From positions 1-13,996 of the forward strand of contig CAMGAL010000020.1 in assembly GCA_946007445.1 (NCBI GenBank): a DNA stretch of 13,996 nt, read 5' to 3'. Positions 1 through 7,501 of this stretch are shown one piece after another. The stretch's first letter is position 1; every line of letters starts with the position of its first letter. Source of the DNA: an uncultured Mediterranea sp. GTDB taxonomy: Bacteria; Bacteroidota; Bacteroidia; Bacteroidales; Bacteroidaceae. The notes under the pieces were generated by a model that ran no database searches, had not been told where the DNA came from, and saw nothing but the letters and a program-made list of their open reading frames with translations. The position numbers were made by a program, and so were the translations under genes.

Positions 1-770
1 TCGATGATCATGTCGCGATTGGCGTGATAGCGGATAATGACATCGGGCTGCATACGCTGGCCGCTCTCTTCGTTCTGCAGCACCCGACCGGTCTCCTCGT
101 CCTTGAGGAACTCCTGCCGGAAGTAGTGCTGGCCCTCTATCAGCCCGGAGGCTTGCAGGAGGCGTTCCAGAATCATCTCCCCCCAGTCGCCCTGCATCTT
201 GGAGTCGCCCTTGAGGGCGCGCGTCAGGTTGTCGGCCTCCTGGCTGAGGCGGTTGTTGAGCGCCACCAATTCGCGGATGCGCTCGCCCAGCGAGAAGCGC
301 TCGCGGGCTTCGTTGCTGTAGGTCTGCTCCACCTTCTCGCGAAACTCCTTGATCTTCTCGTCCAGCGGACGGAGCAACGTGCCAAGCTGTTCGACATGGA
401 GCTTGGTGAACTCCTCCGAGCGCTCCTTGAGCACCCGGTGGCTGAGGTTCTCGAACTCCAGGGTCAGCCGCTTGTGCATCGCCTCGGCCTCTTCGCGCTG
501 CTGCGTCAGGCGGGCCTCCCACTGCTGCCTGTCGGCCACCAGCCGCTCCTCATAGGCCCTCTGCTGGGCCTGCAGGCGTTCGGTGGCGTGTTGCCGTTCG
601 CGGGCCAGTTCGTCGTCGGCCTGCCGGCGGAGCATCGCCTCGCGTTGGAGGGCCGCCTCTTGCTGCGCCACCGAGGTGGCCTTGAGTGCAGCCAGCCTGC
701 GGGCCGTCCAGAGGTAGCCCATCAGGACACCGACGGCCACTCCTCCTATGGCATAAATCCACACCTCCAT
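1..770 (-). CDS. rmuC: DNA recombination protein RmuC (5' part, runs off the left edge)
   Basis: The first 256 residues are present and the reading frame stays open to the window edge. A hydrophobic segment at residues 4-21 is a probable N-terminal membrane anchor. It is followed by a long Arg/Glu/Gln-rich coiled coil (about 25-120) and then the start of the RmuC domain, with the family-typical stretch KMQGDWGEMILERLLQ at 191-206 and QPDVIIRY at 241-248. RmuC proteins have a PD-(D/E)XK-nuclease-like fold and in E. coli limit inversions at short inverted repeats; the biochemical activity is not settled. The nuclease-like core lies mostly beyond the window. The ATG at 768-770 shares its A with the last base of the map stop codon (TGATG), so translation is probably coupled to map. 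Identity is confident. Confidence 0.93.
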   Translation of the reverse strand, partial: MEVWIYAIGGVAVGVLMGYLWTARRLAALKATSVAQQEAALQREAMLRRQADDELARERQHATERLQAQQRAYEERLVADRQQWEARLTQQREEAEAMHKRLTLEFENLSHRVLKERSEEFTKLHVEQLGTLLRPLDEKIKEFREKVEQTYSNEARERFSLGERIRELVALNNRLSQEADNLTRALKGDSKMQGDWGEMILERLLQASGLIEGQHYFRQEFLKDEETGRVLQNEESGQRMQPDVIIRYHANRDMII

Positions 771-1624
771 CAGCAGGTCAGGACTTCGTTGCCCGTCTCG
801 GTAATCAGAATCATGCTCTCCCACTGCGCCGATGGCAGGCCATCTTCGGTGCAGACGGTCCATCCGTCGGCCTCGTCGATGAAGACATCGTAACGGCCCA
901 TGTTGATCATCGGCTCGATGGTGAAGGTCATGCCGGGCACAATCATCATGCCCGTGCCCCGCTTGCCGAAGTGCTCCACATCGGGCTCTTCATGAAACTT
1001 GATGCCCACCCCATGTCCGCAGAGGTCGCGCACCACGCTGTATCCGTTCTTCTCGGCATGTTCTTGAATGGCGGCCCCGATGTCGCCCAGACGGGTCCAG
1101 GGTTGAGCCATCTGCACACCGATGTCGCGGCACTCGCGGGTGACCTCCACCAGCCTACGCATCTCGGGAGAGACTTCGCCGATGAGGAACATGCGCGACG
1201 CATCGGAGAAGTAGCCTTTGTAGATGGTCGATACATCCACATTGACGATGTCGCCGCTGCGGAGGAACTCCGTGGGGCTAGGTATGCCGTGACACACCAC
1301 GTCGTTGATGCTGGTGCAGACGCTCTTGGGGAATCCCTCGTAGAGGAAAGGGGCCGGTATGGCTCCGTGGTCGGTGGTGAAGGCATAGACCAAGTGGTCT
1401 ATCTCGGCCGTGGACATGCCTTCGTGGATGTGCTCGGCAATGCAGTCGAGCAGGGCCGTATTGATCTTGGCACTCTCGCGAATGCCGGCTAACTGCTCTT
1501 CGGTGCGGAGCAGGTGACGCTGCGGGAGGCGCATCCCTTCACGCTTGAGTTGCTGGATGCGGTCTTCCACTTCGTCGGAATAGTTCTTGGGAGTGAAGCG
1601 CACTCCTTTCAAAAATTTTTTCAT
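770..1624 (-). CDS. map: Type I methionine aminopeptidase, N-terminally extended
   Basis: A 284-aa cytosolic metalloprotease that removes the initiator methionine from nascent proteins. All five metal ligands of the pita-bread fold are visible: D130 (NVDVS), D141 (FSDASR), H204 (GHGVG), E237 (TIEPM) and E269 (AQWES). The substrate-contacting histidines H112 (CHGIP) and H211 (KFHEE) are also present. About 30-35 residues precede the part that aligns with the compact E. coli enzyme. They are basic and polar, start MKKFLKGVRF, and look like the linker-type extension seen in one of the MAP paralogues of Bacteroidota. The next gene, rmuC, overlaps the stop codon by one base. Upstream lies the repeat-rich spacer after valS. 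I see no good TAnnTTTG promoter right before map, so read-through from valS is possible. Confidence 0.96.
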   Translation of the reverse strand: MKKFLKGVRFTPKNYSDEVEDRIQQLKREGMRLPQRHLLRTEEQLAGIRESAKINTALLDCIAEHIHEGMSTAEIDHLVYAFTTDHGAIPAPFLYEGFPKSVCTSINDVVCHGIPSPTEFLRSGDIVNVDVSTIYKGYFSDASRMFLIGEVSPEMRRLVEVTRECRDIGVQMAQPWTRLGDIGAAIQEHAEKNGYSVVRDLCGHGVGIKFHEEPDVEHFGKRGTGMMIVPGMTFTIEPMINMGRYDVFIDEADGWTVCTEDGLPSAQWESMILITETGNEVLTC

Positions 1625-1718
1625 GATTATGTAATAATAGGAGTTAAAGGGAGGTACTTTTTTAGGAGTTAAGGAGGTAAAGGAGTTATCACTTCGCTTC
1701 GCTCCGTTAGGAGTTATC

Positions 1719-1784
1719 GCCCGCCAAGGCGGGCTAAGTCAATAGAAGAAGTATCGGCTTTAACTCCTGAGGCCCGCAAGGGCC
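1719..1784. other. Two short GC-rich hairpins in the repeat loop
   Basis: Hairpin 1 is GCCCGCC-AA-GGCGGGC at 1719-1734, a perfect 7-bp stem. Hairpin 2 is GGCCC-GCAA-GGGCC at 1771-1784, a perfect 5-bp stem with a GNRA-like tetraloop. Neither is followed by a T-run on either strand, so they do not look like classic intrinsic terminators. They sit between AACTCCT units. Confidence 0.8.
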
Positions 1785-1873
1785 GGTAACTCCTTTAACT
1801 ACTTTAATTCCTAAAGAAAAAGTATCGGCTTTAACTCCTAACGGAGCGAAGCGAAGTGATAACTCCTTTAACT
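1749..1873. repeat. Two modular direct repeats with identical flanks and different inserts
   Basis: Module A (1749-1800) and module B (1820-1873) share a 20-bp exact leader (AAGTATCGGC followed by TTTAACTCCT; 1749-1768 and 1820-1839) and a 14-bp exact tail (TAACTCCTTTAACT; 1787-1800 and 1860-1873). Between leader and tail sit unrelated inserts: an 18-nt hairpin-forming insert (1769-1786, GGCCC-GCAA-GGGCC) in A, and a 20-nt AACGGAGCGAAGCGAAGTGA insert (1840-1859) in B. The B insert recurs inverted in the left arm of the long inverted repeat. Confidence 0.9.
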
Positions 1874-1932
1874 CCTTAACTCCCCCAAATAAGATCTCCT
1901 TTATCTCCTTAACTCCTTAATGAGCTTCCTCC

Positions 1933-4641
1933 TTATTTATTTCTCAGACTCGCGATACTCTCCTGCAGCGACTTGATGATGCTCTCGGCATCGGCCTGCT
2001 TCTTGCGCTCCAGCTCGATGACGGCAGCGGGAGCGTTGTTGACGAACTTCTCGTTGCTGAGCTTCTTGAGCACGCCTTGCAGGAAGCCTTGCTTGTGCTT
2101 CAGCTCGGCCTCCATGCGGGCTATCTCGGCCTCCACATCAATGAGGTTGCCCAGGGGTACGGCATATTCGGTAGTGCCTATCAGGAAGGAGGCTGCCCCA
2201 TCGGCCTTGGCCTCGACGGAGGTGATGGCAGAGAGGTTGCACATCTTCGTGATGACGGCCTGGAAGGCCTCTACGGGATTGACACCCACCATCTGTAGTT
2301 CGAGCGTGTTCTTCTGGGAGATGTTCTTCTGCAGACGGATGCTGCGGATGTTTTTAATAAGTTTATTGAGATGATCGATTGAGGCTAGTAGGGGTTCGTC
2401 GGCAGCACCCTGTGCAGCCATGGGGCTGACCATCAGGCTCTCGCCCTCGCTACGCTCGGTGATGTTCTGCCACAGCTCTTCGGTGATGAAGGGCATGAAG
2501 GGATGGAGCAGGTGGAGCAGGCTGTCGAAGAATCCGATGGTGGCATCATAGACAGGACGGCTGATGGGCTGGCCGAAGGCGGGCTTCACCATCTCCAGAT
2601 ACCAGGCCGAGAACTCGTCCCAGAAGAGCTTATACACTGCCATCAACGCCTCGCTGAGGCGGTACTTGCCGAAGAGGTCGGCCACCTCGGCAGCCACGGC
2701 GCTCTGCTTGGCCTCGAACCAACGCATGGCCAGTGCGGCTGCTTCGGGCACGGCAGCCTCGTCGCTCACCTCCCAACCCTTGACGAGGCGGAAGGCATTC
2801 CATATCTTGTTGCAGAAGTTGCGTCCCTGCTCGCAGAGGGCATCGTCGAAGAGGATGTCGTTGCCGGCAGGAGCCGAAAGCATCATGCCCATGCGCACGC
2901 CGTCGGCTCCGTACTTGTCGATGAGCTCCAGCGGGTCGGGCGAGTTGCCCAGCGACTTGGACATCTTGCGGCCCAGCTTGTCGCGCACGATGCCGGTGAA
3001 GTAGACGCTACGGAAAGGCACGTCCTTCAGATACTCCTCGCCGGCCATGATCATGCGGGCCACCCAGAAGAAGATGATGTCGGGACCGGTCACCAGGTCG
3101 CTCGTGGGATAGTAGTAGTTGATCTCCTCGTTGCCGGGGTTGTTGATGCCGTCGAACAGCGAGATGGGCCAGAGCCAAGAGGAGAACCAGGTGTCGAGGG
3201 CATCTTCGTCGTGCGTGAGCTGGTCGGCCGTGATCTGCTCATAGCCGGGCAGCTTGTGCGCCTCTTCGAGCGCCTCTTCCAGAGTAAGGGCCACGACAAA
3301 CTTCTCCTCCTCGCCTTCGGGCGTGGGCAGGAAGTAGGCGGGAATGCGGTGTCCCCACCACAGCTGTCGCGAGATGCACCAGTCCTGGATATTCTCCAGC
3401 CAGTTGCGGTAGGTGGTGACGTACTTGGTAGGATAGAACTTGAGCTTGCCCTCGAGCACCGGCGGCAGGGCGATGTCGGCAAAGTGCTGCATGGAGAGGA
3501 ACCACTGCTTGCAGAGGCGAGGCTCTACGGCGGTGTCCTGATTGCGCTCAGAGTAGCCCACCTTGTTGTCGTAGTTCTCTACCTTCTCCATGAGTGCAGC
3601 CTGCTGCAGGTCGATGACAATCTGACGGCGCACCTCCATGCGGTCCATGCCTACGTAGAGGCCGGCAGCTTCGGAGAGGGTACCATCGGGGTTGAAGATG
3701 TCGATGGTCTCCAGGTTGTGCGTCTTGCCCAGGGCGTAGTCGTTGACATCGTGGGCGGGAGTGACCTTCAGACAGCCCGTACCGAACTCCACATCCACAT
3801 AGCGGTCTTCGATGACGGGAATGACGCGTCCCACCAGAGGCACCACGACCTTGTGGCCACGCAGCCACTGGTTCTTGGGGTCCTTGGGGTTGATGCACAT
3901 GGCCGTATCGCCCATGATGGTCTCCGGACGGGTGGTAGCCACCACGGCGTAGTAGCGTCCGTCAGCATCCTGATGGAGCACTTCGCCCTCATGGCCGGTA
4001 GGCTGTACGGGGTTGGTGTCGGCATCGGCCACGTAGTAGCGCAGGTAGTAGAGGTGGCTCTTCTCCTCGCGGTAGATGACCTCCTCGGTGGAGAGCACAG
4101 TCTGTGCCTTGGGGTCCCAGTTCACCATGCGGAGGCCGCGGTAGATGAGTCCCTTGCGGTAGAGGTCAACGAAGACCTTGAGGACACTCTCGCTGCGCTT
4201 CTCGTCCATGGTGAAAGCCGTGCGATCCCAGTCGCACGAGGCACCCAACTTGCGCAGCTGCTTGAGGATGATGCCTCCGTGCTCCTCGGTCCAAGCCCAG
4301 GCATGGCGGAGGAACTCCTCGCGGGTGAGGTCGCGCTTCTTGATGCCCTGGGCAGCCAGCTTGTTCACCACCTTGGCTTCGGTAGCGATGCTGGCATGGT
4401 CGGTGCCCGGCACCCAGCAGGCGTTCTTGCCCTCCATGCGGGCGCGGCGCACCAGAATATCTTGGATGGTATTATTCAGCATGTGCCCCATGTGGAGCAC
4501 ACCGGTGACGTTGGGGGGAGGAATGACGACGGTGTAGGGTTGACGACCATCGGGTTTCGAACTGAACAGTTTGTGGTCCAACCAGTATTGGTACCACTTT
4601 CCCTCCACATCAGCGGGATTGTACTTACTTGCTAATTCCAT
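1933..4641 (-). CDS. valS: Valyl-tRNA synthetase
   Basis: A 902-aa class Ia aminoacyl-tRNA synthetase that charges tRNA-Val in the cytosol. The N-terminus aligns with the family from the first residues ([15 protein letters not shown]). The HIGH signature reads HMGH at residues 50-53 within [15 protein letters not shown], and the ATP-binding KMSKS motif is at 559-563. The CP1 editing domain, which hydrolyses misacylated threonine, carries [11 protein letters not shown] from 235. The active-site stretches [14 protein letters not shown] (422-435) and [13 protein letters not shown] (480-492) are intact. The tRNA anticodon-binding domain follows, and the last ~70 residues form the lysine- and glutamate-rich coiled-coil arm typical of ValRS. 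Length is normal for bacteria. A promoter-like element lies about 40 nt upstream of the ATG. Downstream, the repeat spacer separates it from map. Confidence 0.98.
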   Translation of the reverse strand: MELASKYNPADVEGKWYQYWLDHKLFSSKPDGRQPYTVVIPPPNVTGVLHMGHMLNNTIQDILVRRARMEGKNACWVPGTDHASIATEAKVVNKLAAQGIKKRDLTREEFLRHAWAWTEEHGGIILKQLRKLGASCDWDRTAFTMDEKRSESVLKVFVDLYRKGLIYRGLRMVNWDPKAQTVLSTEEVIYREEKSHLYYLRYYVADADTNPVQPTGHEGEVLHQDADGRYYAVVATTRPETIMGDTAMCINPKDPKNQWLRGHKVVVPLVGRVIPVIEDRYVDVEFGTGCLKVTPAHDVNDYALGKTHNLETIDIFNPDGTLSEAAGLYVGMDRMEVRRQIVIDLQQAALMEKVENYDNKVGYSERNQDTAVEPRLCKQWFLSMQHFADIALPPVLEGKLKFYPTKYVTTYRNWLENIQDWCISRQLWWGHRIPAYFLPTPEGEEEKFVVALTLEEALEEAHKLPGYEQITADQLTHDEDALDTWFSSWLWPISLFDGINNPGNEEINYYYPTSDLVTGPDIIFFWVARMIMAGEEYLKDVPFRSVYFTGIVRDKLGRKMSKSLGNSPDPLELIDKYGADGVRMGMMLSAPAGNDILFDDALCEQGRNFCNKIWNAFRLVKGWEVSDEAAVPEAAALAMRWFEAKQSAVAAEVADLFGKYRLSEALMAVYKLFWDEFSAWYLEMVKPAFGQPISRPVYDATIGFFDSLLHLLHPFMPFITEELWQNITERSEGESLMVSPMAAQGAADEPLLASIDHLNKLIKNIRSIRLQKNISQKNTLELQMVGVNPVEAFQAVITKMCNLSAITSVEAKADGAASFLIGTTEYAVPLGNLIDVEAEIARMEAELKHKQGFLQGVLKKLSNEKFVNNAPAAVIELERKKQADAESIIKSLQESIASLRNK

Positions 4642-4675
4642 TGTTTCCTAATTTACTATATTTCAGTTTATGGGC

Positions 4676-4685
4676 TGCAAAAGTA
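4676..4685 (-). promoter_or_regulatory. Promoter -7 element for valS
   Basis: On the minus strand this reads TACTTTTGCA, a full match to the Bacteroidota -7 element TAnnTTTG. A TTTG lies 24 nt further upstream, slightly more than the usual 19-21 nt, so the -33 box is uncertain. The implied transcript starts roughly 25-30 nt before the valS ATG, in the AT-rich gap after the preceding gene. Confidence 0.65.
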
Positions 4686-4737
4686 CAAAATAAAATGGAA
4701 TCTATCGTCCAAAACCCCTTACTTTCTTTGATTTCTC

Positions 4738-5247
4738 CTATCGACAAAAGGCTGTGATAGAATCGCCATAGGCTGCCAGTGCCTCGCGGGTACGGGCCCG
4801 GCGACGGTTGCGGGACACATCCCAGAAGTCGCGGGTGAAAATCAACATCAGGTCGTAGCCACCTTGCCGGCCTCTGGAGACAGGGCGCCACTGCGCCCAC
4901 GAGGGGCCTTGCGGCCGGATGTCTATCTTCTTCTGCGCCACGGGGTCCCAATCGTAGCGCGTAGTGGCGGTGTAGGGAGAGAGGGTGAGCCTGCCTCGAG
5001 GCTCGCGGGGAGCCTCCCGCCAGGTGGGCAGGGTCTCGTTGGGCTGCATCCAAGGCCTCTCCAGGGTGGGTCGGAGTTCTCCCTCGAAGCTCTGACGAAG
5101 CTCGCGCAAGGCCGAGGGATTGAGGCGTAGCTCCTCCCTGCCCTGCAGCCAATGGCGCAAGGAGTCGGACAAGGCAGCCTCCTGAGCAGCCAGCGGGGAA
5201 ACCAGAAGGCTGAGCAGGCAGACTCCCAGACGATAGCGGCACTTCAT
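4738..5247 (-). CDS. Small exported protein of unknown function, last gene of the sigma-factor cassette
   Basis: A 169-aa protein. I chose the ATG at 5247 because it gives a clean signal peptide (MKCRYRLGVCLLSLLVSPLA-AQ, cleavage near residue 20-21) and sits one base after the stop of the preceding lipoprotein gene; a longer in-frame start lies inside that gene. There is no lipobox, so it is probably soluble in the periplasm. The mature part is rich in Arg, Trp and Pro, with a helix-like N-terminal half (LSDSLRHWLQGREEL, LRELRQSFEGELRP). A more conserved-looking C-terminal half has YDLMLIFTRDFWDVSRN at 131-147 and TREALAAYGDSI. No catalytic motif is recognisable. It may belong to one of the Bacteroides-restricted DUFs (I suspect DUF4858, unverified). 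Its coupling to the ECF cassette suggests an envelope role. Confidence 0.8.
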   Translation of the reverse strand: MKCRYRLGVCLLSLLVSPLAAQEAALSDSLRHWLQGREELRLNPSALRELRQSFEGELRPTLERPWMQPNETLPTWREAPREPRGRLTLSPYTATTRYDWDPVAQKKIDIRPQGPSWAQWRPVSRGRQGGYDLMLIFTRDFWDVSRNRRRARTREALAAYGDSITAFCR

Positions 5248-5248
5248 C

Positions 5249-5788
5249 TCACCACCACATATATCCGCTTCCGCAGAGAGGTTCGTCGTAGCAGGGCATG
5301 ATGGTCCAGTCGGTGGGCGGATAGCGGCGGTTCTCCCACCAGCGGCGATAGCGAGCGGCGGCATCGCTCACCTCGTCGTCGGTGAGGAAGTAGATGCCCT
5401 CGTAGTTGTCGGCATCGCTATGCACCATTTTGCACCCCATCGAGGCGGGATAGCCCAGGCGGATGGTCTCCACCGTCCAGAGGATGCACTCGCCCAGGCG
5501 GAGCTTGCCACCTGCCGAATAGGAGATGGGTGCCAGGGGGAAGGAAGAGATGGCGGTGAGGTCGTCGGCATGGCGAAGGAGGGGTGCGATGTCGTCGACG
5601 GTGAATCGGGGTACAAGGCCGATGCTGTCGGCCGAGCGGGCTGGCAGCGTGCCATGCTTCAGCAGATTGACGAAGAGCGCCACGTCGGGATGGTCGTAGT
5701 CAAACGTTTTGGTCGTGCAGGAAGCCAGGGTGAGGAGCCACAGCCCAAGCAGCATATAGCGAGAGATTGCGTGAAAGTTCGTTCTCAT
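5249..5788 (-). CDS. Small lipoprotein of unknown function in the sigma-factor cassette
   Basis: A 179-aa predicted lipoprotein. A type II signal peptide ends in the lipobox LASC with the acylated cysteine at residue 24. The mature chain has a compact, conserved-looking middle: DHPDVALFVNLLKHGT (33-48), RFTVDDIAPLLRHADDLTAISSFPLAPIS (61-89), then GECILWTVETIRLG and DADNYEGIYFLTDDEVSDAAARYRRWW. It ends in a Cys/Gly/Trp-rich tail. I recognise the pattern as a Bacteroides lipoprotein family without known function (possibly DUF4943, unverified). It starts 22 nt after the anti-sigma-like gene, and its TGA is one base from the ATG of the next gene. No enzymatic motif is evident. Side relative to the outer membrane is unknown; the residues after Cys (TTKTF) are not the acidic surface-export signal described for Bacteroides. 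Confidence 0.85.
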   Translation of the reverse strand: MRTNFHAISRYMLLGLWLLTLASCTTKTFDYDHPDVALFVNLLKHGTLPARSADSIGLVPRFTVDDIAPLLRHADDLTAISSFPLAPISYSAGGKLRLGECILWTVETIRLGYPASMGCKMVHSDADNYEGIYFLTDDEVSDAAARYRRWWENRRYPPTDWTIMPCYDEPLCGSGYMWW

Positions 5789-5810
5789 ATTGCATTCCGG
5801 TTGAAGAGGG

Positions 5811-6890
5811 TTAGTAATTCATCCGCACCCCGCAAAGCAGGCTCAGGTTGGTGGGACGTTCTTTATACAAGGAGCGGGGGGTCGAGCGGGTGCCGAAGTG
5901 GTGGGTCAGCTCGGGCTTGGCACTGTGAGCCAAGCGGTCCGTGAGCGGTGTGCGCCCCCCGTCGCCTGCGCTGGCCGATTGCCGCTGTGGCGCGGCAGAG
6001 TAGCTGTGGTCGGCGGCCCCGGCGAAGCACTTCTCCACCGCTCCACCCAGCGAGGCATAGAGCTCGGTGTCGGCCTCGGGGGTGAGGCGCAGGTGCAGCT
6101 TGACAGGCAGGGCCAGGGTGTGCAGGGCAGCACTTCCCCTACGGGGCAAACAGCTGTATTGCAAGCCGGCCTCCAGGGAGAGGCGGTCGGTCAAGGCCCG
6201 CTCACCACTGAGCCGCAGATGCAGGGGCATCCGGTCGCTGCCCTTGGGCAGCGAGGTGCCGAGGCTGCCCTTCAGCGCCCATCGGGAGGCACAACGTGGC
6301 GAGGCCTCGTCCGTCGATGCTACGGCTGGCGCAGAGCGATCGGCCACCTGCCACACATCATCCGCCGTCAGCACGTAGCGCGAGGGCAGTGTGGTGCGGC
6401 GCTCCCAGGGATTCTCGCCCACCAGTTGGGAGACGGTGATGGAGAGACGGACGGAGACCACTCCCCGCTCCGCTTCGTCGGCACCCAGCGAGGCCGGCTT
6501 CAGCCCCGATGCGGCGGGGCGACTGCTGCGGCCAGCAGGCTGCGCTGCGGCAGGACGGGTGATGAACTCCTCCCGCTCCACCCCATCGTGACGGATGGTG
6601 GCCGTCGGGGCAGAGGTGGCCACGGCTACGGCAGGCAACTCCATCTCCACCCGAGGGGTCAGCCACCAGAAGGCTGCCCAGGCACCTCCCAACAACAGAA
6701 GCACGGATGCCGCAGCAGCTACGCGCGGCCAGGGGCGGCGGGGGAGCCTCAAGGTGTGTCCCTCTGACGGGACAGCCGCCAGGGGCAGGTCGGCCTGCAG
6801 CCTCTCCCACTCCCCCGGTCGGACGGGCATCTCGGCCCCCGACAGCCGGGAGCGGAACAGGTCAGTCAGTTCCATCTTTTCTTTCTTCAT
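5811..6890 (-). CDS. Probable anti-sigma factor with one TM helix and an OMP-like C-terminus
   Basis: A 359-aa protein starting three bases after the ECF sigma gene. The N-terminus (1-50) is short, charged and likely cytoplasmic (MELTDLFRSRLSGAEMPVRPGEWERLQADLP), in the position expected for a sigma-binding segment. One strong hydrophobic helix follows at 57-77. Then comes an Ala/Pro/Ser-rich linker (about 80-200) and, from about 203, alternating hydrophobic strands (WALKGSLGTSL, PLHLRLSGERAL, RLSLEAGLQYSCL, LPVKLHLRL, ELYASLGGAVEKCFAG). The last residues, NLSLLCGVRMNY, end in an aromatic like an outer-membrane beta-signal. Such sigma-linked proteins are usually annotated as 'outer membrane beta-barrel protein' in Bacteroides. 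The anti-sigma role is inferred from position and topology. An alternative start at M6 is possible. Four to six visible strands seem too few for a full independent barrel. Confidence 0.75.
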   Translation of the reverse strand: MKKEKMELTDLFRSRLSGAEMPVRPGEWERLQADLPLAAVPSEGHTLRLPRRPWPRVAAAASVLLLLGGAWAAFWWLTPRVEMELPAVAVATSAPTATIRHDGVEREEFITRPAAAQPAGRSSRPAASGLKPASLGADEAERGVVSVRLSITVSQLVGENPWERRTTLPSRYVLTADDVWQVADRSAPAVASTDEASPRCASRWALKGSLGTSLPKGSDRMPLHLRLSGERALTDRLSLEAGLQYSCLPRRGSAALHTLALPVKLHLRLTPEADTELYASLGGAVEKCFAGAADHSYSAAPQRQSASAGDGGRTPLTDRLAHSAKPELTHHFGTRSTPRSLYKERPTNLSLLCGVRMNY

Positions 6891-6893
6891 GGT

Positions 6894-7448
6894 TCACATT
6901 CCTCCAAGATATTCTTTAATGCGTTTGGACAACAGAGTTTTGGCACGATGCAGTTGCGAAGTGGACGAGTGCTCGCGGATGCCCAGCAGGCGGGCTATCT
7001 CCTTGTGCGACTTGCCCTCGAAGACGAAGAGGTTGAAGACCGTGCGGCAGCCATCAGGCAGCTCGGCCACAAATCCCAACAGAAGCTCCTGGGTCAGCCG
7101 GTCGTCGGCCTCCATCAGAGCCTCCTCGTCAGAGGGTTCGTATCGCGCCATCGTCTCCTCGGTGAGGGGTGAAAAACTTTTTTTCCTCCGGAGGAAGTCA
7201 ATGGACTGCGACACCATGACGTGTGTCAGCCAGGTCTGCAAGGAGGATTCTCCGCGGAAGTTGAAGCGGGTAAACACCTTGACAAATCCATCGTGCATCA
7301 CGTCGTGAGCCTCATCCTCGTCTCCCACATAGCGGTAACAGACGGCCAACATCGCAGGGGCAAAACGGGTATAGAGTTCCCGTCGGGCGGCATCCTCACC
7401 GGCCCGACATCCCTCTATCAAGTCTGCTTCACTGTCCACTGTCAACAT
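6894..7448 (-). CDS. ECF-family RNA polymerase sigma factor
   Basis: A 184-aa sigma-70 family factor containing only regions 2 and 4, so group 4 (ECF). Region 2 spans about residues 23-90 (LYTRFAPAMLAVCYRYVGDEDEAHDVMHDGFVKVF, then SLQTWLTHVMVSQSIDFLRRKK). A short acidic linker follows. Region 4 (about 119-180) holds the -35-binding helix-turn-helix around GKSHKEIARLLGIREHSSTSQLHRAKTLL. It recruits core RNA polymerase to its own promoter set. The gene heads a tight cassette with a probable membrane anti-sigma protein and two envelope proteins, which points to an envelope signal. The linker is encoded partly by an A7 run (7178-7184). The upstream region has hairpins but no clear TAnnTTTG promoter. 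It has no association with a FecR/SusC pair, so it is not a typical iron- or glycan-uptake ECF. Confidence 0.93.
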   Translation of the reverse strand: MLTVDSEADLIEGCRAGEDAARRELYTRFAPAMLAVCYRYVGDEDEAHDVMHDGFVKVFTRFNFRGESSLQTWLTHVMVSQSIDFLRRKKSFSPLTEETMARYEPSDEEALMEADDRLTQELLLGFVAELPDGCRTVFNLFVFEGKSHKEIARLLGIREHSSTSQLHRAKTLLSKRIKEYLGGM

Positions 7449-7501
7449 GTCATTACTCTCACGTAGGAGACGAACTTCGTTGCGTCGTCTGTCCTATAGA
7501 C

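Larger units (their letters stand above)
1665..1883. repeat. Long inverted repeat, 52-bp arms, 115-bp loop
   Basis: The left arm (1665-1716) and right arm (1832-1883) are reverse complements at 51 of 52 positions; the only mismatch pairs 1677 with 1871. The arms carry AGGAGTTA units flanking the block CACTTCGCTTCGCTCCGT. The 115-bp loop contains two further GC-rich hairpins. In DNA this could extrude as a cruciform, and in RNA it would form a very long stem. This is seen directly in the sequence; the function is unknown. Confidence 0.93.
1625..1932. other. Repeat-dense non-coding spacer between valS and map
   Basis: This 308-bp stretch has no credible ORF. It is filled with AACTCCT (or AGGAGTT) units separated by two or three bases, many of them as AACTCCTTTAACT or AACTCCTTAACT. 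Into these runs are set short GC-rich palindromic or CGAAGCGAAG-type inserts. Composition is sharply different from the GC-rich genes on both sides. The substructures are listed separately. Similar GGAGTTAA-type intergenic runs are, to my knowledge, common in Bacteroides-group genomes, but their function is not known to me. If valS, map and rmuC are co-transcribed, this would be a highly structured intercistronic RNA. Confidence 0.85.

Noticed and set aside
24..1492. Two plus-strand frames of 289 and 268 codons opposite rmuC and map.
   Set aside because: Both are antisense to confidently identified genes and show no recognisable motifs; they are codon-bias shadows.
1625..1932. CRISPR array between valS and map.
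   Set aside because: There are repeated units, but spacing is irregular (2-3 bases between many units), repeats occur in both orientations, the inserts are partly self-complementary and repeated, and no cas genes are present.
2503..4635. A 710-codon open frame on the plus strand opposite valS.
   Set aside because: It lies wholly antisense to a clear valyl-tRNA synthetase, and its translation is a low-complexity mix rich in Leu, Val, His, Gly and Ala with no domain pattern. Long antisense frames are expected in GC-rich genes with biased codon use.
5248..5364. A 39-residue N-terminal extension of the small exported protein.
   Set aside because: It lies inside the upstream lipoprotein gene in another frame and would hide a clean signal peptide.
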